Of a stretch of 64,000 bases of DNA, positions 29,211-38,085 are shown piece after piece; the first letter of the stretch is position 1; each line of letters opens with the position of its first letter. Under the pieces are notes generated by a model. That model had not been told where the DNA came from, ran no database searches, and saw nothing but the letters and a program-made list of their open reading frames with translations. This DNA is from Curtobacterium sp. VKM Ac-1395 (GTDB lineage: Bacteria; Actinomycetota; Actinomycetes; Actinomycetales; Microbacteriaceae): positions 186,001-250,000 of the forward strand of contig NZ_JADKRX010000005.1 of assembly GCF_015350975.1 (NCBI RefSeq), in the 5' to 3' direction. Both the position numbers and the translations under genes were made by a program.

Positions 29211-31121
29211 TCAGCGTCGGCGGCGCAGGGTCGAGAAGATGCCCTGCACGACCTCCTTGGCGATCGCCTGGCCCAGTCCCCCACCGAGCAGGTCGGACAA
29301 CGAGTCGCCGGCCCTCCGGGACGACGAGGTCCGCGACCGCGACGTCGTGCGACCACGTCGCTGCGCGGCCGTCCGCTCGGCCCGTTCGAACTCGCGCTGC
29401 GTGCGCTCGTACTCCCGCTGCGCGGCGGTCTGTTCCCGGGCCTCCCGCTTCGCCTGCGCGGCGGCCTCCTTCGCCTCCGCGGCGGCGACCCGGGCGGCTT
29501 CCCTGGCCGCGTCGGCCTCGGCTGCTGCTGCCTGCTCCGCAGCGTCAGCGGCGGCCGACTGTGCCGCCGCCGCCTCCATCCGGCGCGCGAGGACCTCGCG
29601 CGCGGAGTCGGGGTCGACCGGGGTGCCGTACGTCGTGAGGAGCGGGGAGGCGGCGACCCGGGCCTCCATCTCGTCTGCCGGCATCGGCTCCATGGACCCC
29701 TGCGGTGCGCGCAGTCGGGTCCACGCCACCGGGGTCGGAGCACCCCGCTCGTCCATCACGGTGACGATCGCCTCACCGGTGGCCAGGGACGTCAGCACCT
29801 CGCCGAGGTCGTACTCGCTCGTGGGGTAGGTCGAGACCGTGGCGCGCAGGGCCTTGGCGTCGTCCGGGGTGTGCGCGCGGAGCTGGTGCTGCACGCGGGA
29901 GCCGAGCTGCGCCAGGACGTCGTTCGGCACGTCCTTCGGGGTCTGCGTGACGAAGACGATGCCGACGCCCTTCGACCGGATGAGCCGCACGGTCCGGACG
30001 ATCTGTTCGAGGAAGTCCTTCGACGCGCCGGTGAACAGCAGGTGCGCCTCGTCGAAGAAGAACACGAGCTTGGGCTTGTCCTGGTCACCGACCTCCGGCA
30101 GCTCGTTGTACAGGTCCGCGAGCAGCCACATCAGGAAGGTCGAGAAGACCTCGGGCTGGTCCTGCACCCCCGGCACCTCGAGCAGGCTCACGATGCCGCG
30201 ACCGTCCGCCGCCGTCCGGAGGAACACCTGCGTGTCGATCTCCGGTGCACCGAAGAACCGGTCGGCACCGCGGTCGGCGAACGTGACGAGCTCCCGCAGG
30301 ATGACACCGGCCGTCTGCTTCGACAGTCCCCCGAGGTCCGCGAGTTCGGGCTTGCCGTCGTCGCTCACCAGGAAGGTCAGGACGCTCCGCAGGTCGGCGA
30401 GGTCGACGAGTGCCAGCCCGGCCTGTTCGGCGTAGTGGAAGACGAGCCCGAGCGAGGACTCCTGCGTGTCGTTCAGGCCGAGGACCTTCGCCAGCAGCAG
30501 CGGCCCGAACCCGGACACGGTCGCTCGGATCGGCACGCCGGTCCCCAGGCCGCCGAGCGAGTAGAACTCCGCCTGGCTGGCGGCCGGTGTCCAGTCCTGC
30601 CCGATGCCCGACGTCCGTGCCAGGAGCTTGTCGGAGCCCTGCCCGGCGACCGCGAGCCCGGACAGGTCGCCCTTCACGTCCGCGGCGAACACGGGGACGC
30701 CGTTCGCGGCGATCTGCTCGGCGAGGAGCTGCAGCGTGCGGGTCTTCCCGGTGCCCGTTGCGCCGGCGACCAGGCCGTGCCGGTTCAGCATGCCGAGCGG
30801 GATGCGGACCTGGACATCGGGCAGGGCGTCACCGTTGACCAGGGCGCCGAGTTCCAGCGCCGTCCCGGTGACCGCGTAGCCGTCCCGGATGGCCGCGACC
30901 GCGTCCGCTCCGAGCGGCCCGACGGGAGGCTCGGTGTCGGCCGTCGGCACTGCCTGCGGACCCGGTGTGGTTGCGTCAGGCGCCGTGGGGACCGCCTGGG
31001 CCAGTGCCGCGGCGAGTTCCTCGGCGCGAGCAGCTGCTTCGTCCGCGAGGCGTCGTGCCTGGTCCGCCGCTGCCCGCGCTGCCTCGGCCGCTGCCCGTGC
31101 CTGGTCCACCGCGTCGCTCAT
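29211..31121 (-). CDS. HerA-like ATPase (DUF853 family)
   Basis: 636 residues. An N-terminal Ala/Arg/Glu-rich coiled coil (about 5-45) precedes the ATPase domain. Walker A is GATGTGKT (120-127) and Walker B is KLVFFFDEAHLLF, followed by GIVFVTQTPKDVPNDVLAQLG. These are the signatures of the HerA/FtsK-like DUF853 group (helicase HerA-like, C-terminal). The C-terminus is a second Ala/Glu/Arg-rich coiled coil ending in a conserved helix GLGQAIAKEVVQGIFSTLRRRR. HerA proteins pump DNA, but this solitary group has no known partner, and no NurA nuclease lies nearby. The ATG is 6 nt from TAGGCT (leaderless). Confidence 0.92.
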   Translation of the reverse strand: MSDAVDQARAAAEAARAAADQARRLADEAAARAEELAAALAQAVPTAPDATTPGPQAVPTADTEPPVGPLGADAVAAIRDGYAVTGTALELGALVNGDALPDVQVRIPLGMLNRHGLVAGATGTGKTRTLQLLAEQIAANGVPVFAADVKGDLSGLAVAGQGSDKLLARTSGIGQDWTPAASQAEFYSLGGLGTGVPIRATVSGFGPLLLAKVLGLNDTQESSLGLVFHYAEQAGLALVDLADLRSVLTFLVSDDGKPELADLGGLSKQTAGVILRELVTFADRGADRFFGAPEIDTQVFLRTAADGRGIVSLLEVPGVQDQPEVFSTFLMWLLADLYNELPEVGDQDKPKLVFFFDEAHLLFTGASKDFLEQIVRTVRLIRSKGVGIVFVTQTPKDVPNDVLAQLGSRVQHQLRAHTPDDAKALRATVSTYPTSEYDLGEVLTSLATGEAIVTVMDERGAPTPVAWTRLRAPQGSMEPMPADEMEARVAASPLLTTYGTPVDPDSAREVLARRMEAAAAQSAAADAAEQAAAAEADAAREAARVAAAEAKEAAAQAKREAREQTAAQREYERTQREFERAERTAAQRRGRTTSRSRTSSSRRAGDSLSDLLGGGLGQAIAKEVVQGIFSTLRRRR

Positions 31122-31127
31122 GCGCTC

Positions 31128-31133
31128 AGCCTA
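31128..31133 (-). promoter_or_regulatory. -10 element of leaderless HerA-like gene promoter
   Basis: TAGGCT, 6 nt, then ATG. Confidence 0.55.
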
Positions 31134-31185
31134 GGGACGCCGCCGACCCCGCGGTACGACCTGTGGAGAAGTCGCCCGACCGACC

Positions 31186-32442
31186 TCAGTGCGACAGCGC
31201 CGGCACCGTCCGCGGTCGCACGACGAACCACAGCAGCAGGATCGCGACCGCCGCTGTCGAGGCCATGACGCCCGCCATGGGTGCAGCATGGGTGATCCCG
31301 AGCCACCCGACGATCGGCGAGATGAGCCCGGCCACGCCGAAGTTCAGCGCACCGAGGACCGATGCGGCGGTCCCGGCCTCTTTCCCGTGGGAGGCGAGCC
31401 CGATGACCTGCACGAGCGGGAACGAGAACCCGCACGCGGCGATGAAGAACCAGAGCGGGACGAGGACCCCGACGAGCCCGGCGCCGAGCAGGTCGAGCAC
31501 GATGATCGCCGTCGACGCCAGGAACAGCGTGGCCGTCGAGCACGCCAGGATCCACTGCGGACCGACCCGCTGTGCGAGCCGCGCGGAGATCTGCACGCCG
31601 AGGACGACCCCGACCGAGTTCACCGCGAAGAGCAGCCCGTACTGCTGGGCGTTGAGGCCGTACACGCCCTGGAACAGGAACGGCGAGGCACTGAGGTACG
31701 AGAACAACCCGCTGAAGACCATCGCCCCGATGAGCGCGACGCCGACGAAGATGCGGTCCGAGAAGAGCGCACGGTAGCGCTGCCCCATGGTCGAGTGGCC
31801 CGCCTCCTGACGACGGGCCGGCGGCAGCGTCTCGACGATGAGCAGGATCGACGCGATGACGACCGCCAGGCCGTAGCACGCGAGGAAGACGAAGATCCCG
31901 CGCCAGCTCGTGAACCGCAGCATCTGCGACCCGATGAGCGGAGCCAGGATCGGTGCGAGCCCGTTCACCATCGCCAGGCGCGACAGCATCCGGACCAGGG
32001 GCTTCCCACCGAACAGGTCGCGCACGGTGGCCATCGCGACGACACCACCGGCAGCGGCGCCCATGCCCTGCAGCACGCGGAACAGCCCGAGCACCTCGAT
32101 GTTCGGCGCCGTCGCCGCCCCGATCGACGCCGCGATGTGCACCGTCGTGGCGATGATCAGCGGCAGTCGGCGGCCGACCTTGTCGCTCCAGGGCCCGACG
32201 AGCAGCTGCCCCGCCGCGAACCCGAGCGTGGTGGCGGTGAGGGTGAGCTGCACGGCGCCGTCGGTCACCCCGAACTGCTGCTTCAGCGCCGGGAACGCCG
32301 GCAGGTACAGGTCGATCGTGAACGGACCGAGCGCGGTGAGGGCGCCGAGGACGAACACGTAGACGAGACGTTGGGCGCGGGAGAGCGAGTCCCCCGGGTG
32401 CAGGATGACTCTCAGCGAGCCGGTGGTGGCGGGCGCGGTCAC
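31186..32442 (-). CDS. Bcr/CflA-family multidrug efflux transporter
   Basis: 418 residues with about 12 membrane segments. The start is a GTG with AAGGA upstream. The Bcr/CflA signature DLYLPAFPALKQQFGVTDG lies in the first helix pair, and the motif GPWSDKVGRRLPL links helices 2 and 3. This MFS drug:proton antiporter group includes bicyclomycin and chloramphenicol exporters; the substrate here is unknown. A TetR-family regulator gene is divergent at 32622, with a palindrome between the two, so substrate-induced efflux is likely. Confidence 0.92.
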   Translation of the reverse strand: MTAPATTGSLRVILHPGDSLSRAQRLVYVFVLGALTALGPFTIDLYLPAFPALKQQFGVTDGAVQLTLTATTLGFAAGQLLVGPWSDKVGRRLPLIIATTVHIAASIGAATAPNIEVLGLFRVLQGMGAAAGGVVAMATVRDLFGGKPLVRMLSRLAMVNGLAPILAPLIGSQMLRFTSWRGIFVFLACYGLAVVIASILLIVETLPPARRQEAGHSTMGQRYRALFSDRIFVGVALIGAMVFSGLFSYLSASPFLFQGVYGLNAQQYGLLFAVNSVGVVLGVQISARLAQRVGPQWILACSTATLFLASTAIIVLDLLGAGLVGVLVPLWFFIAACGFSFPLVQVIGLASHGKEAGTAASVLGALNFGVAGLISPIVGWLGITHAAPMAGVMASTAAVAILLLWFVVRPRTVPALSH

Positions 32443-32495
32443 GACAGGTCCTTCGGCGATGAGGGGTGGTTGCGAGTGGTGATCGCGGCCACGCT

Positions 32496-32507
32496 CGAAT
32501 CGATTCG
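32496..32507. promoter_or_regulatory. Candidate TetR operator
   Basis: CGAATCGATTCG, a perfect 12-bp palindrome, lies between the divergent efflux gene and tetR-type gene. TACCAT at 32515-32520 is a possible plus-strand -10 next to it. Confidence 0.5.
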
Positions 32508-32621
32508 GCCGCGGTACCATCCTACGCACCGAGGCCCGACCGCGACACCGTCACCCGACCTGCGGTAGCGTCGGCATGCTCGGGAGCCCGGGCGACCAGC
32601 ACGGAAGAGGGGGTGGGCGTC

Positions 32622-33203
32622 ATGGTGGACGCTCGGATCCTGCACACCACGGCTGCCCTGCGTGAAGCGATCCTGCGACTCGCGGCGAGCCGGCCGGTGT
32701 CCGAGATCACGGTGGCGGACGTCACCCGCGCGGCCGGGATCAACCGGGCCACGTTCTACTCGCACGCCGTCTCCCCCGGGTCGCTGCTCGCCGACGTGCT
32801 CACCCCCGAGCTCGACGACATCCGTGACGAGGACGCGACCGCCCGCCGCACCGCCGCGGAACAGGGCGCGGACGCCGAGGAGCTGGCGGCCATCACCCGC
32901 CGTGGCATCAACGCGGTCGTCGAGCACGTCGTCACGCACCGGGACATCTACACCCGGGCCCTGCCGGACCCGAACGACGGCTCGCTGCACCGGCTGCTCG
33001 TCGAGCACTTCACCGTCTCGAGCGTCCGGCACATCGAGGCGCTGGACGCCGCCGCGCGTCCGGAGATCCTCGACGACGTCGCCGCCGGCTTCGTGGCGCA
33101 GGGCTTCGTCGGTGCGATCGAGGCCTGGCTCGCCGGCCCCCGACGCTCCCGTCGGGCCCTCGTCGACACGATCACGCGGTCCTTCCCCGCGTGGTGGAGC
33201 TGA
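32622..33203 (+). CDS. TetR-family transcriptional regulator
   Basis: 193 residues. The N-terminal helix-turn-helix is clear: ALREAILRLAASRPVSEITVADVTRAAGINRATFYSH. It is the typical TetR DNA-binding domain, with a divergent ligand-binding part. It faces the Bcr/CflA exporter and probably represses it and itself through the palindrome at 32496. The chosen ATG is preceded by GGAAGAGGGGG; a longer frame runs back through the intergenic region but lacks such a site. Confidence 0.92.
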   Translation: MVDARILHTTAALREAILRLAASRPVSEITVADVTRAAGINRATFYSHAVSPGSLLADVLTPELDDIRDEDATARRTAAEQGADAEELAAITRRGINAVVEHVVTHRDIYTRALPDPNDGSLHRLLVEHFTVSSVRHIEALDAAARPEILDDVAAGFVAQGFVGAIEAWLAGPRRSRRALVDTITRSFPAWWS

Positions 33204-33344
33204 CACCCCCGTCTCGGACGCCCGCTCCGACCACGCACGGTGCACGGTCACTCGCCCCGTGCGAGGTCGACCACCCCGTGCGACCCGCCAGGCCCGCACC
33301 GGGTGGCCGACCTCGCACCAGCGCGCACCAGCACCCACGCACCA

Positions 33345-33460
33345 CGTGACGGACGGGAGGCTCGGTGCCAGCTGGCATTTGGGCCCACGCCGGCCGGTTC
33401 CGGACCGACGCGCCAGCGGCGGGCCGGTCGTGACCGGTGGGGAGCCTCCCGTCCGTCACG
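33345..33460. terminator. Recurrent hairpin between tetR-type gene and the sedolisin gene
   Basis: The 18-bp perfect arms CGTGACGGACGGGAGGCT (33345-33362) and its complement (33443-33460) enclose an 80-nt loop, much longer than in other copies. It sits in a 271-nt convergent gap, 14 nt from the sedolisin stop, with no gene inside. The loop holds further GCC/GGC pairing. Confidence 0.65.
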
Positions 33461-33474
33461 ACCCGGCCCTGCGC

Positions 33475-35484
33475 CTACCGGCGCGCCACCGCCGACAGCC
33501 CACGGAACGAGACCGCCCCGAGACCGGTGACGTCGTCGTAGCCCGTCGCCGTGGTCAGCGACGTGTCGTGGTCGAGCGTCACGAGGAAGTCGTGCCCCGA
33601 GGTCGCGCTGGTGTACGCGAGCGCGATCGGCGACGCCGGCGGCGTGACGTCCGAGAACGACGCCGGGACGGCGCGGTACGTCGCGTACAGCGTCGGGTTC
33701 GCGAACCCGAGCCGGGTGTTCGTCGACTGCTGCACCAGCGCGGACAGCGCCGCCGTGATCGGCGAGGCGAGGGAGGTGCCGCCGTACGTCTCGTTCTCGA
33801 ACGCTCCGGTGGTCAGCTTCGCGTCGTCGGTGATCGGACGGATCCCGATCGAGAAGCCGGTGTACGGGTCCGCGAGCGCCGCCAGGTCGGGCGACACGCG
33901 CTTGCCGTTCGCGAGCCCGGCCGGCACGACGCCGCGCTGGTACGCGGGCTGGTCGAAGAGCGTGCTCCGCCCGCCGCCGGCTCCGCCACCGACGATGCCA
34001 CCGGGGAGCGGCGTCGTGTAGACGTTGCCGCGCGGGCTGGTGACGATCTGGTCGAGCAGGTCGCCCCACCCGGTCTCGTACGTCTTGTGGCCGTCCTTCG
34101 CCACGCCGAGGCTCGTGCCACCGACCGCGGTCACCCAGGGGCTCGACGCGGGGAAGTCGGGCTGGGCGCTGCCGAGCGAGGCGGACTCGTCGCCGTTGTC
34201 ACCGCTGGAGAAGTACAGTCCGATGCCCTCGCCGGCGGCCTGGATGTGCAGGTTCTCCTGGCCGCGGATGCTCGCGAGCGGCAGGTTCTCGCCGACGTCG
34301 CCGTAGCTGTTGCTCACGAGGTCCGCGAGCCCCTGGTCGAGGATCCGGGACATCGCGACGTCGAGGCCACCACCGCAGTTCGTGCCGCCGACGTAGAGGA
34401 TCTTCGCCGACGGGGCGACCGCGTGCACCGACTGGACGTCGAGGGTCTCCTCGCCCTGCCACCCGCTCGGCTGCTGGCACAGCGCCTGGTCGGTGAACTG
34501 CGACTGCGCGGGGATGCGCTGCTCGAAGGTCGCACTCGTCAGCGCGGGCTCCCCGTGCTGGGCGGAGTAGCTGTCCGTGTCGTGGATGATCGACGGCGAG
34601 GCGTACGCGTCGATGACCGCGACGGTCTGCCCCTGGCCCGAGACGCCCTGCTTGCCGAGTGCGTCGACGCCGTACGCCGACCGGATCTGGTTCGGCACGT
34701 AGCCGCAGGCGAAGGTCGGGACGCTGGTGCGGCCGTACGCGGCGGGCACGGTCGCGGTGTGCTGGCCGTCGTAGGCCGAGCACGTCGCGTTGATGCCGGT
34801 CGGTGCAGCCGCCTGCTGCCGCAGGTTCCGGGTCGGCGTGGAGGACGCCGGCGTCTCGCCCTGCTGCACGAGCTCCGGGTGGGTGAGCAGCCGACCCTGG
34901 TCGACGCTGACGCCGCTGACGAGTCCCGCGACGGACGCGGGCAGGCTCGGCGCGGTCGACGGGGCGACGAGGGTCTGCTGCGCGTGGCGGTAGGCGTGCA
35001 GGGTCGTGCCGAGGACCGAGTCCACGACCGAGGCCGACCCGCGGAACACGACGAACTCGTGGCTGGCGGGGACGCCGGTGATCGACAGCCCCTGGGCCCG
35101 CAGGAACCCGGTGACCTGGTCGACGTCGCTCTTCGTCGGGGCGTACGCCGCGATCCACGCCTTGGGACTGAGCGGCTTCCGGTAGCGGCTGGTCCCCGGG
35201 GTCGAGACCGCGGTCGCCAGGGCCTCGGCGCCCGCCTGGTCCTTCAGGGGCAGGTACACCTCGCCCTCGACGTCGGTCGACGCCGCGACGGTGCCGGTGT
35301 CGTCGGCCGCGGTGGCCCACGTGGGAACGGAGTCGGGCAGCACGTGGCGGGTCGCGGCGTCGGCGGGACCGGCGGCGAACAGCACGGCGCCGATGGTGCA
35401 GGCAGCGGTGGCGAGGGCGAACGCGGTGGTCCGGGGCCTCGTGGACAGGATGGTCGAGCGGGGAGTCGGTGGGCGTCGGTGCAC
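33475..35484 (-). CDS. Secreted S53 sedolisin-like serine-carboxyl protease
   Basis: 669 residues from a GTG with AGAGGA upstream; a 45-codon longer frame lacks a signal peptide at its start. A signal peptide ends near ADA-AT (residue 43). An activation pro-domain (about 50-230) precedes the catalytic domain. The Glu and Asp of the triad lie in WQGEETLDVQS, the oxyanion Asp in YFSSGDNGD, and the nucleophile in GGTSLASP. The calcium-site Asp pair is in GYDDVTGLG near the end. Sedolisins are active at acid pH. An intact family layout implies an active, autoprocessed extracellular protease for protein scavenging or host interaction. Confidence 0.94.
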   Translation of the reverse strand: MHRRPPTPRSTILSTRPRTTAFALATAACTIGAVLFAAGPADAATRHVLPDSVPTWATAADDTGTVAASTDVEGEVYLPLKDQAGAEALATAVSTPGTSRYRKPLSPKAWIAAYAPTKSDVDQVTGFLRAQGLSITGVPASHEFVVFRGSASVVDSVLGTTLHAYRHAQQTLVAPSTAPSLPASVAGLVSGVSVDQGRLLTHPELVQQGETPASSTPTRNLRQQAAAPTGINATCSAYDGQHTATVPAAYGRTSVPTFACGYVPNQIRSAYGVDALGKQGVSGQGQTVAVIDAYASPSIIHDTDSYSAQHGEPALTSATFEQRIPAQSQFTDQALCQQPSGWQGEETLDVQSVHAVAPSAKILYVGGTNCGGGLDVAMSRILDQGLADLVSNSYGDVGENLPLASIRGQENLHIQAAGEGIGLYFSSGDNGDESASLGSAQPDFPASSPWVTAVGGTSLGVAKDGHKTYETGWGDLLDQIVTSPRGNVYTTPLPGGIVGGGAGGGRSTLFDQPAYQRGVVPAGLANGKRVSPDLAALADPYTGFSIGIRPITDDAKLTTGAFENETYGGTSLASPITAALSALVQQSTNTRLGFANPTLYATYRAVPASFSDVTPPASPIALAYTSATSGHDFLVTLDHDTSLTTATGYDDVTGLGAVSFRGLSAVARR

Positions 35485-35575
35485 GTCGGGGTCCTCTCGG
35501 GGGAGCCCGCCGCGGGAGGGCCGTCCGCGCGTGCGACCGGTCGTTCCCAGCGGCTTCGTGGGCTGCGGTGAGCTG

Positions 35576-35619
35576 ACTGTAGTGAGCATGTGGAACCAGT
35601 TGACAGTCAGTGGTTCCAC
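35576..35619 (-). promoter_or_regulatory. Promoter and operator of the sedolisin gene
   Basis: On the minus strand TACAGT (complement of 35576-35581) is a plausible -10, about 90 nt before the start codon. Over its -35 zone lies a perfect inverted repeat, GTGGAACCA-N12-TGGTTCCAC (35590-35619), with the spacing of a repressor operator. The rest of the gap (35620-35770) shows nothing I can assign. Confidence 0.5.
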
Positions 35620-35770
35620 CGACGGACGACGTCACCCGGACGGGGGTCGGAAGCTGTCGCCCTGCTCAGCGTGGACTCCCGGCGTTCCGCGGCACGGCGG
35701 CGTGCCAGCTGGGTCCGCGCCGAGAACACGGGGCCCGGGCTTGCGCCGGTCGGCGCGACCAGACGACGGA

Positions 35771-35806
35771 CGGGAGGCTCCCCAGCAGCGGGTGGGGAGC
35801 CTCCCG
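35771..35806 (-). terminator. Recurrent hairpin after the lipoprotein gene
   Basis: CGGGAGGCTCCCCA pairs with TGGGGAGCCTCCCG (14 bp, 8-nt loop), 47 nt past the lipoprotein stop. The hairpin core is a partial copy of the family motif. Confidence 0.65.
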
Positions 35807-35853
35807 CCCGGTGCGTCCCGGCCACGCGACCCCGCGATGTGACGGGGTCGGCG

Positions 35854-36423
35854 TCAGTCGGTCGGTGGTTTCGTCCCGCGCTGCAGCGCCTCGATGACGG
35901 CGACGGCGCGTCCGACGAGCGCAGCGTCGGAGTCTCGGCCCTGGACGCGGTAGTCGGAGGAGATGCCGTCGCCCCCGGTGCCGGTGGCCGGCAGCGGGTC
36001 GCCGAGCGCGACGACGACGACACCGGCGTCGTGCGCCGTCTGCACCTCGTCGGTCAGCGCGTCCGGGTCGGCGGCCTCCACCAGGAGGGCCTTCGCGCCG
36101 TCCCGCACGAGTTCGCGGATGGCCGAGGCCTGCGACGACGCCGGGTCGGTGGCGCTGGCGACCCGGACGTCCGGACGGAAGCCCGCGGCCGTGAGGTCCT
36201 CGCGGAACCGGTCGGGCAGCGCCACGCCGCCGGAACTCGCCCCGGGCGTCGCGTCGGCGACCAGCAGGACCACGCCGACGACCGCGTGCTGGTCGAAACC
36301 GCCGTCGGAGCTCGTCAGGTCCGTGCTCTTCACCGGGGTCGGCGCCATCGAAGTCGTCCCCGTGCACCCGGCGAGCACGGCGACGGCGCTCAGCGCGATG
36401 GCGGCGGCCAGGATGCGGCGCAC
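35854..36423 (-). CDS. Lipoprotein resembling a type 1 periplasmic sugar-binding domain
   Basis: 189 residues from a GTG with GAGGAAC upstream. A lipobox LAGC places the acylated cysteine at residue 20. The mature part alternates strands and helices: VVGVVLLVADATPG, IRELVRDGAKALLVEAADPDALTDEVQTAHDAGVVVVALGDP. This resembles one half of ribose/xylose-type periplasmic binding proteins (the AADPDAL and DAGVPVV patterns). It is much shorter than a full binding protein (about 300 residues), so it may be a truncated sensor-type lipoprotein. No transporter partner lies nearby. Confidence 0.75.
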   Translation of the reverse strand: MRRILAAAIALSAVAVLAGCTGTTSMAPTPVKSTDLTSSDGGFDQHAVVGVVLLVADATPGASSGGVALPDRFREDLTAAGFRPDVRVASATDPASSQASAIRELVRDGAKALLVEAADPDALTDEVQTAHDAGVVVVALGDPLPATGTGGDGISSDYRVQGRDSDAALVGRAVAVIEALQRGTKPPTD

Positions 36424-36448
36424 GGTTCCTCCTCGTCGTGGGTCCCCC

Positions 36449-36487
36449 ACGCTACCCGGTCCCCGGTCCCCGGTCCCCGGTCCCCGT
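36449..36487 (-). promoter_or_regulatory. Promoter with 7-bp tandem repeats beside the -10
   Basis: TAGCGT on the minus strand (complement of 36449-36454) is the likely -10 of the lipoprotein gene. Immediately upstream of it the spacer and -35 zone consist of more than four copies of GGGGACC (36456-36487). Copy-number change would alter promoter spacing. Confidence 0.5.
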
Positions 36488-36498
36488 TACCGTCGGCG

Positions 36499-37896
36499 CT
36501 ACCCGGTCACCGAGGACGGCGCCGGGACCGGACCGAGGCGCCGGACCGCGGCCAGCCCGACCAGGGTGATCACGATCATCGCCGCGAAGACCAGGGCGAA
36601 GGCGACGGGGTGGTCCCGACCGCCGGCAGAGGTGAAGAGCAGCCCGGCGACGGCGAGCCCCACCACGCTGCCGGCGGCGTCCGCGATCGTCAGGGCCGAG
36701 CTGGCGAAGCCGTCGTCGCCCTCGGTGGAGAACCGCAGCGTCAGCATCGAGGTCCTCGGGTAGGCGAAGCCCATCCCCGCACCGCCGACGAACCACCCCG
36801 CCACCAGCACCCACACGGGCAGGTCCCACGCGGCCACGGCGAGGGCGGCCACCAGGCTGACCAGCACGAGCGTCAACCCGATGCCGAACACGCGGGCGGC
36901 AGGCAGGCGCTGCTCCCCCAGCCGGCCGTTCAGCCAGCTCGCGCTCGCCCAGCTCAGCGCGGAGACGGTCAGCGCGAGCCCGGCGTCCGAGGCCGACAGG
37001 CCGTGCTGGGCCTGGAGCAGGAAGGGGACGTAGGCCTCGCTGCCGAAGAACCCGGCCGCGAGCACCCCGCGGAGCAGCACCACCGACGGCAGCCCCGGAC
37101 CCGCGGTCAGCGTGCGGCGCGGCAGGAGCGGACGGAGGGCGAACCACGCGCCCACGATCCCGACGACGACCGCCAGCACGCGGAACACGACGGGCAGGTC
37201 CGGGGCGACGTTGAGCAGCAGCACCGCCACGGCAGCGGCGACGGACCACCCGATGCGGGCGCGCTGCCACGGCGGCCGGAGCTCGGGCGCCGGCGGGCGG
37301 AGGTGCCGGAGCGTGGGCACGAGCACGGCGAACGCGACGACCGCGATCGCGAGGGCACCGGCGAAGACCCAGTGCCAGCTCGCGAGCTCGGTGACGTACC
37401 CGGCGATGGCAGGGCCCACGAGCGCCGGGACCACCCACGCGGCGGCGAACCCGGCGAACACCGGGCCGTGCAGGTCCTCCGGGAAGACGCGGGCGACGAG
37501 CACGTAGAGGACGACGTCGATCGCACCGGCGCCGAAGCCCTCGACCAGGCGCCCGGCGAGGAACACGGGCATCGTCGGCGCGAGCATGACGACGGCCGTG
37601 CCGATGGCGAAGAGCATCGCCGACACCCACGCCACGACCCGGCCGCCCGCGCGGTCGGTCCAGTTGCCGGCGAGCACCATCCCCGGGACACCGGCGGCGA
37701 GCGGGGCGGCGAAGCTCAGCGAGTAGAGGGTCTCCCCGTGCAGATCGCGGCTGATCACGGGCATGATCGTCGTCATCGCCAGGTTCTGGAACGCGGCCAC
37801 GCCGACGATGGCGACCATGCCGATCGTCGACAGCGCGTACCGCCGGCTGAACAGCGTGGTGCGCGTCGCCGTCGTCGCGCGTCCGTCGGTGGTCAC
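36499..37896 (-). CDS. MFS transporter (drug:H+ antiporter type, 14 helix-like)
   Basis: 465 residues. Hydrophobic throughout, with the MFS motif GNWTDRAGGRVVAW between helices 2 and 3. The segment NLAMTTIMPVISRDLHG is typical of EmrB/QacA-like exporters. The substrate is unknown. The GTG start lies 6 nt past TACGAT without a Shine-Dalgarno, so the message is probably leaderless. The downstream lipoprotein gene has its own promoter region. Confidence 0.88.
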   Translation of the reverse strand: MTTDGRATTATRTTLFSRRYALSTIGMVAIVGVAAFQNLAMTTIMPVISRDLHGETLYSLSFAAPLAAGVPGMVLAGNWTDRAGGRVVAWVSAMLFAIGTAVVMLAPTMPVFLAGRLVEGFGAGAIDVVLYVLVARVFPEDLHGPVFAGFAAAWVVPALVGPAIAGYVTELASWHWVFAGALAIAVVAFAVLVPTLRHLRPPAPELRPPWQRARIGWSVAAAVAVLLLNVAPDLPVVFRVLAVVVGIVGAWFALRPLLPRRTLTAGPGLPSVVLLRGVLAAGFFGSEAYVPFLLQAQHGLSASDAGLALTVSALSWASASWLNGRLGEQRLPAARVFGIGLTLVLVSLVAALAVAAWDLPVWVLVAGWFVGGAGMGFAYPRTSMLTLRFSTEGDDGFASSALTIADAAGSVVGLAVAGLLFTSAGGRDHPVAFALVFAAMIVITLVGLAAVRRLGPVPAPSSVTG

Positions 37897-37902
37897 CGGA
37901 CC

Positions 37903-37908
37903 ATCGTA
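37903..37908 (-). promoter_or_regulatory. -10 element of leaderless MFS gene promoter
   Basis: TACGAT, 6 nt, then the GTG start. Confidence 0.55.
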
Positions 37909-37932
37909 GGAGTGGCCGGGGACACGGCCGCG

Positions 37933-38085
37933 CCAGCGGGCTCGGCTGGCGGGCTCCGCTGGCGGACTCGGTCAGCGGGCTCAGCCAGCGGGCGGGCTCG
38001 GCCAGCGGGGTCGGCCAGCGGGCTCGGCTGGCGGGCTCCGCTGGCGGACTCGGCCAGCGGGCTCGGCGGGCGGGCTCGGCTAGCG
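37933..38085. repeat. Tandem array of GCCAGCGGGCTCG-type units beside the metB stop
   Basis: About thirteen imperfect 11-13-nt units fill the space between metB and the MFS gene. A 40-nt block beginning CCAGCGGGCTCGGCTGGCGG occurs twice, about 82 nt apart. The last unit (GGCTAGCGGGCGAGCGC) contains the metB stop codon itself. Units are partly self-complementary (GCCAGC/GCTGGC), so strong RNA folding is expected and the array may act as a terminator. Confidence 0.8.

Noticed and set aside
37933..38085. Repeat array as a CRISPR
   Set aside because: Units are 11-13 nt, adjacent and imperfect, without unique spacers; no cas genes are present.
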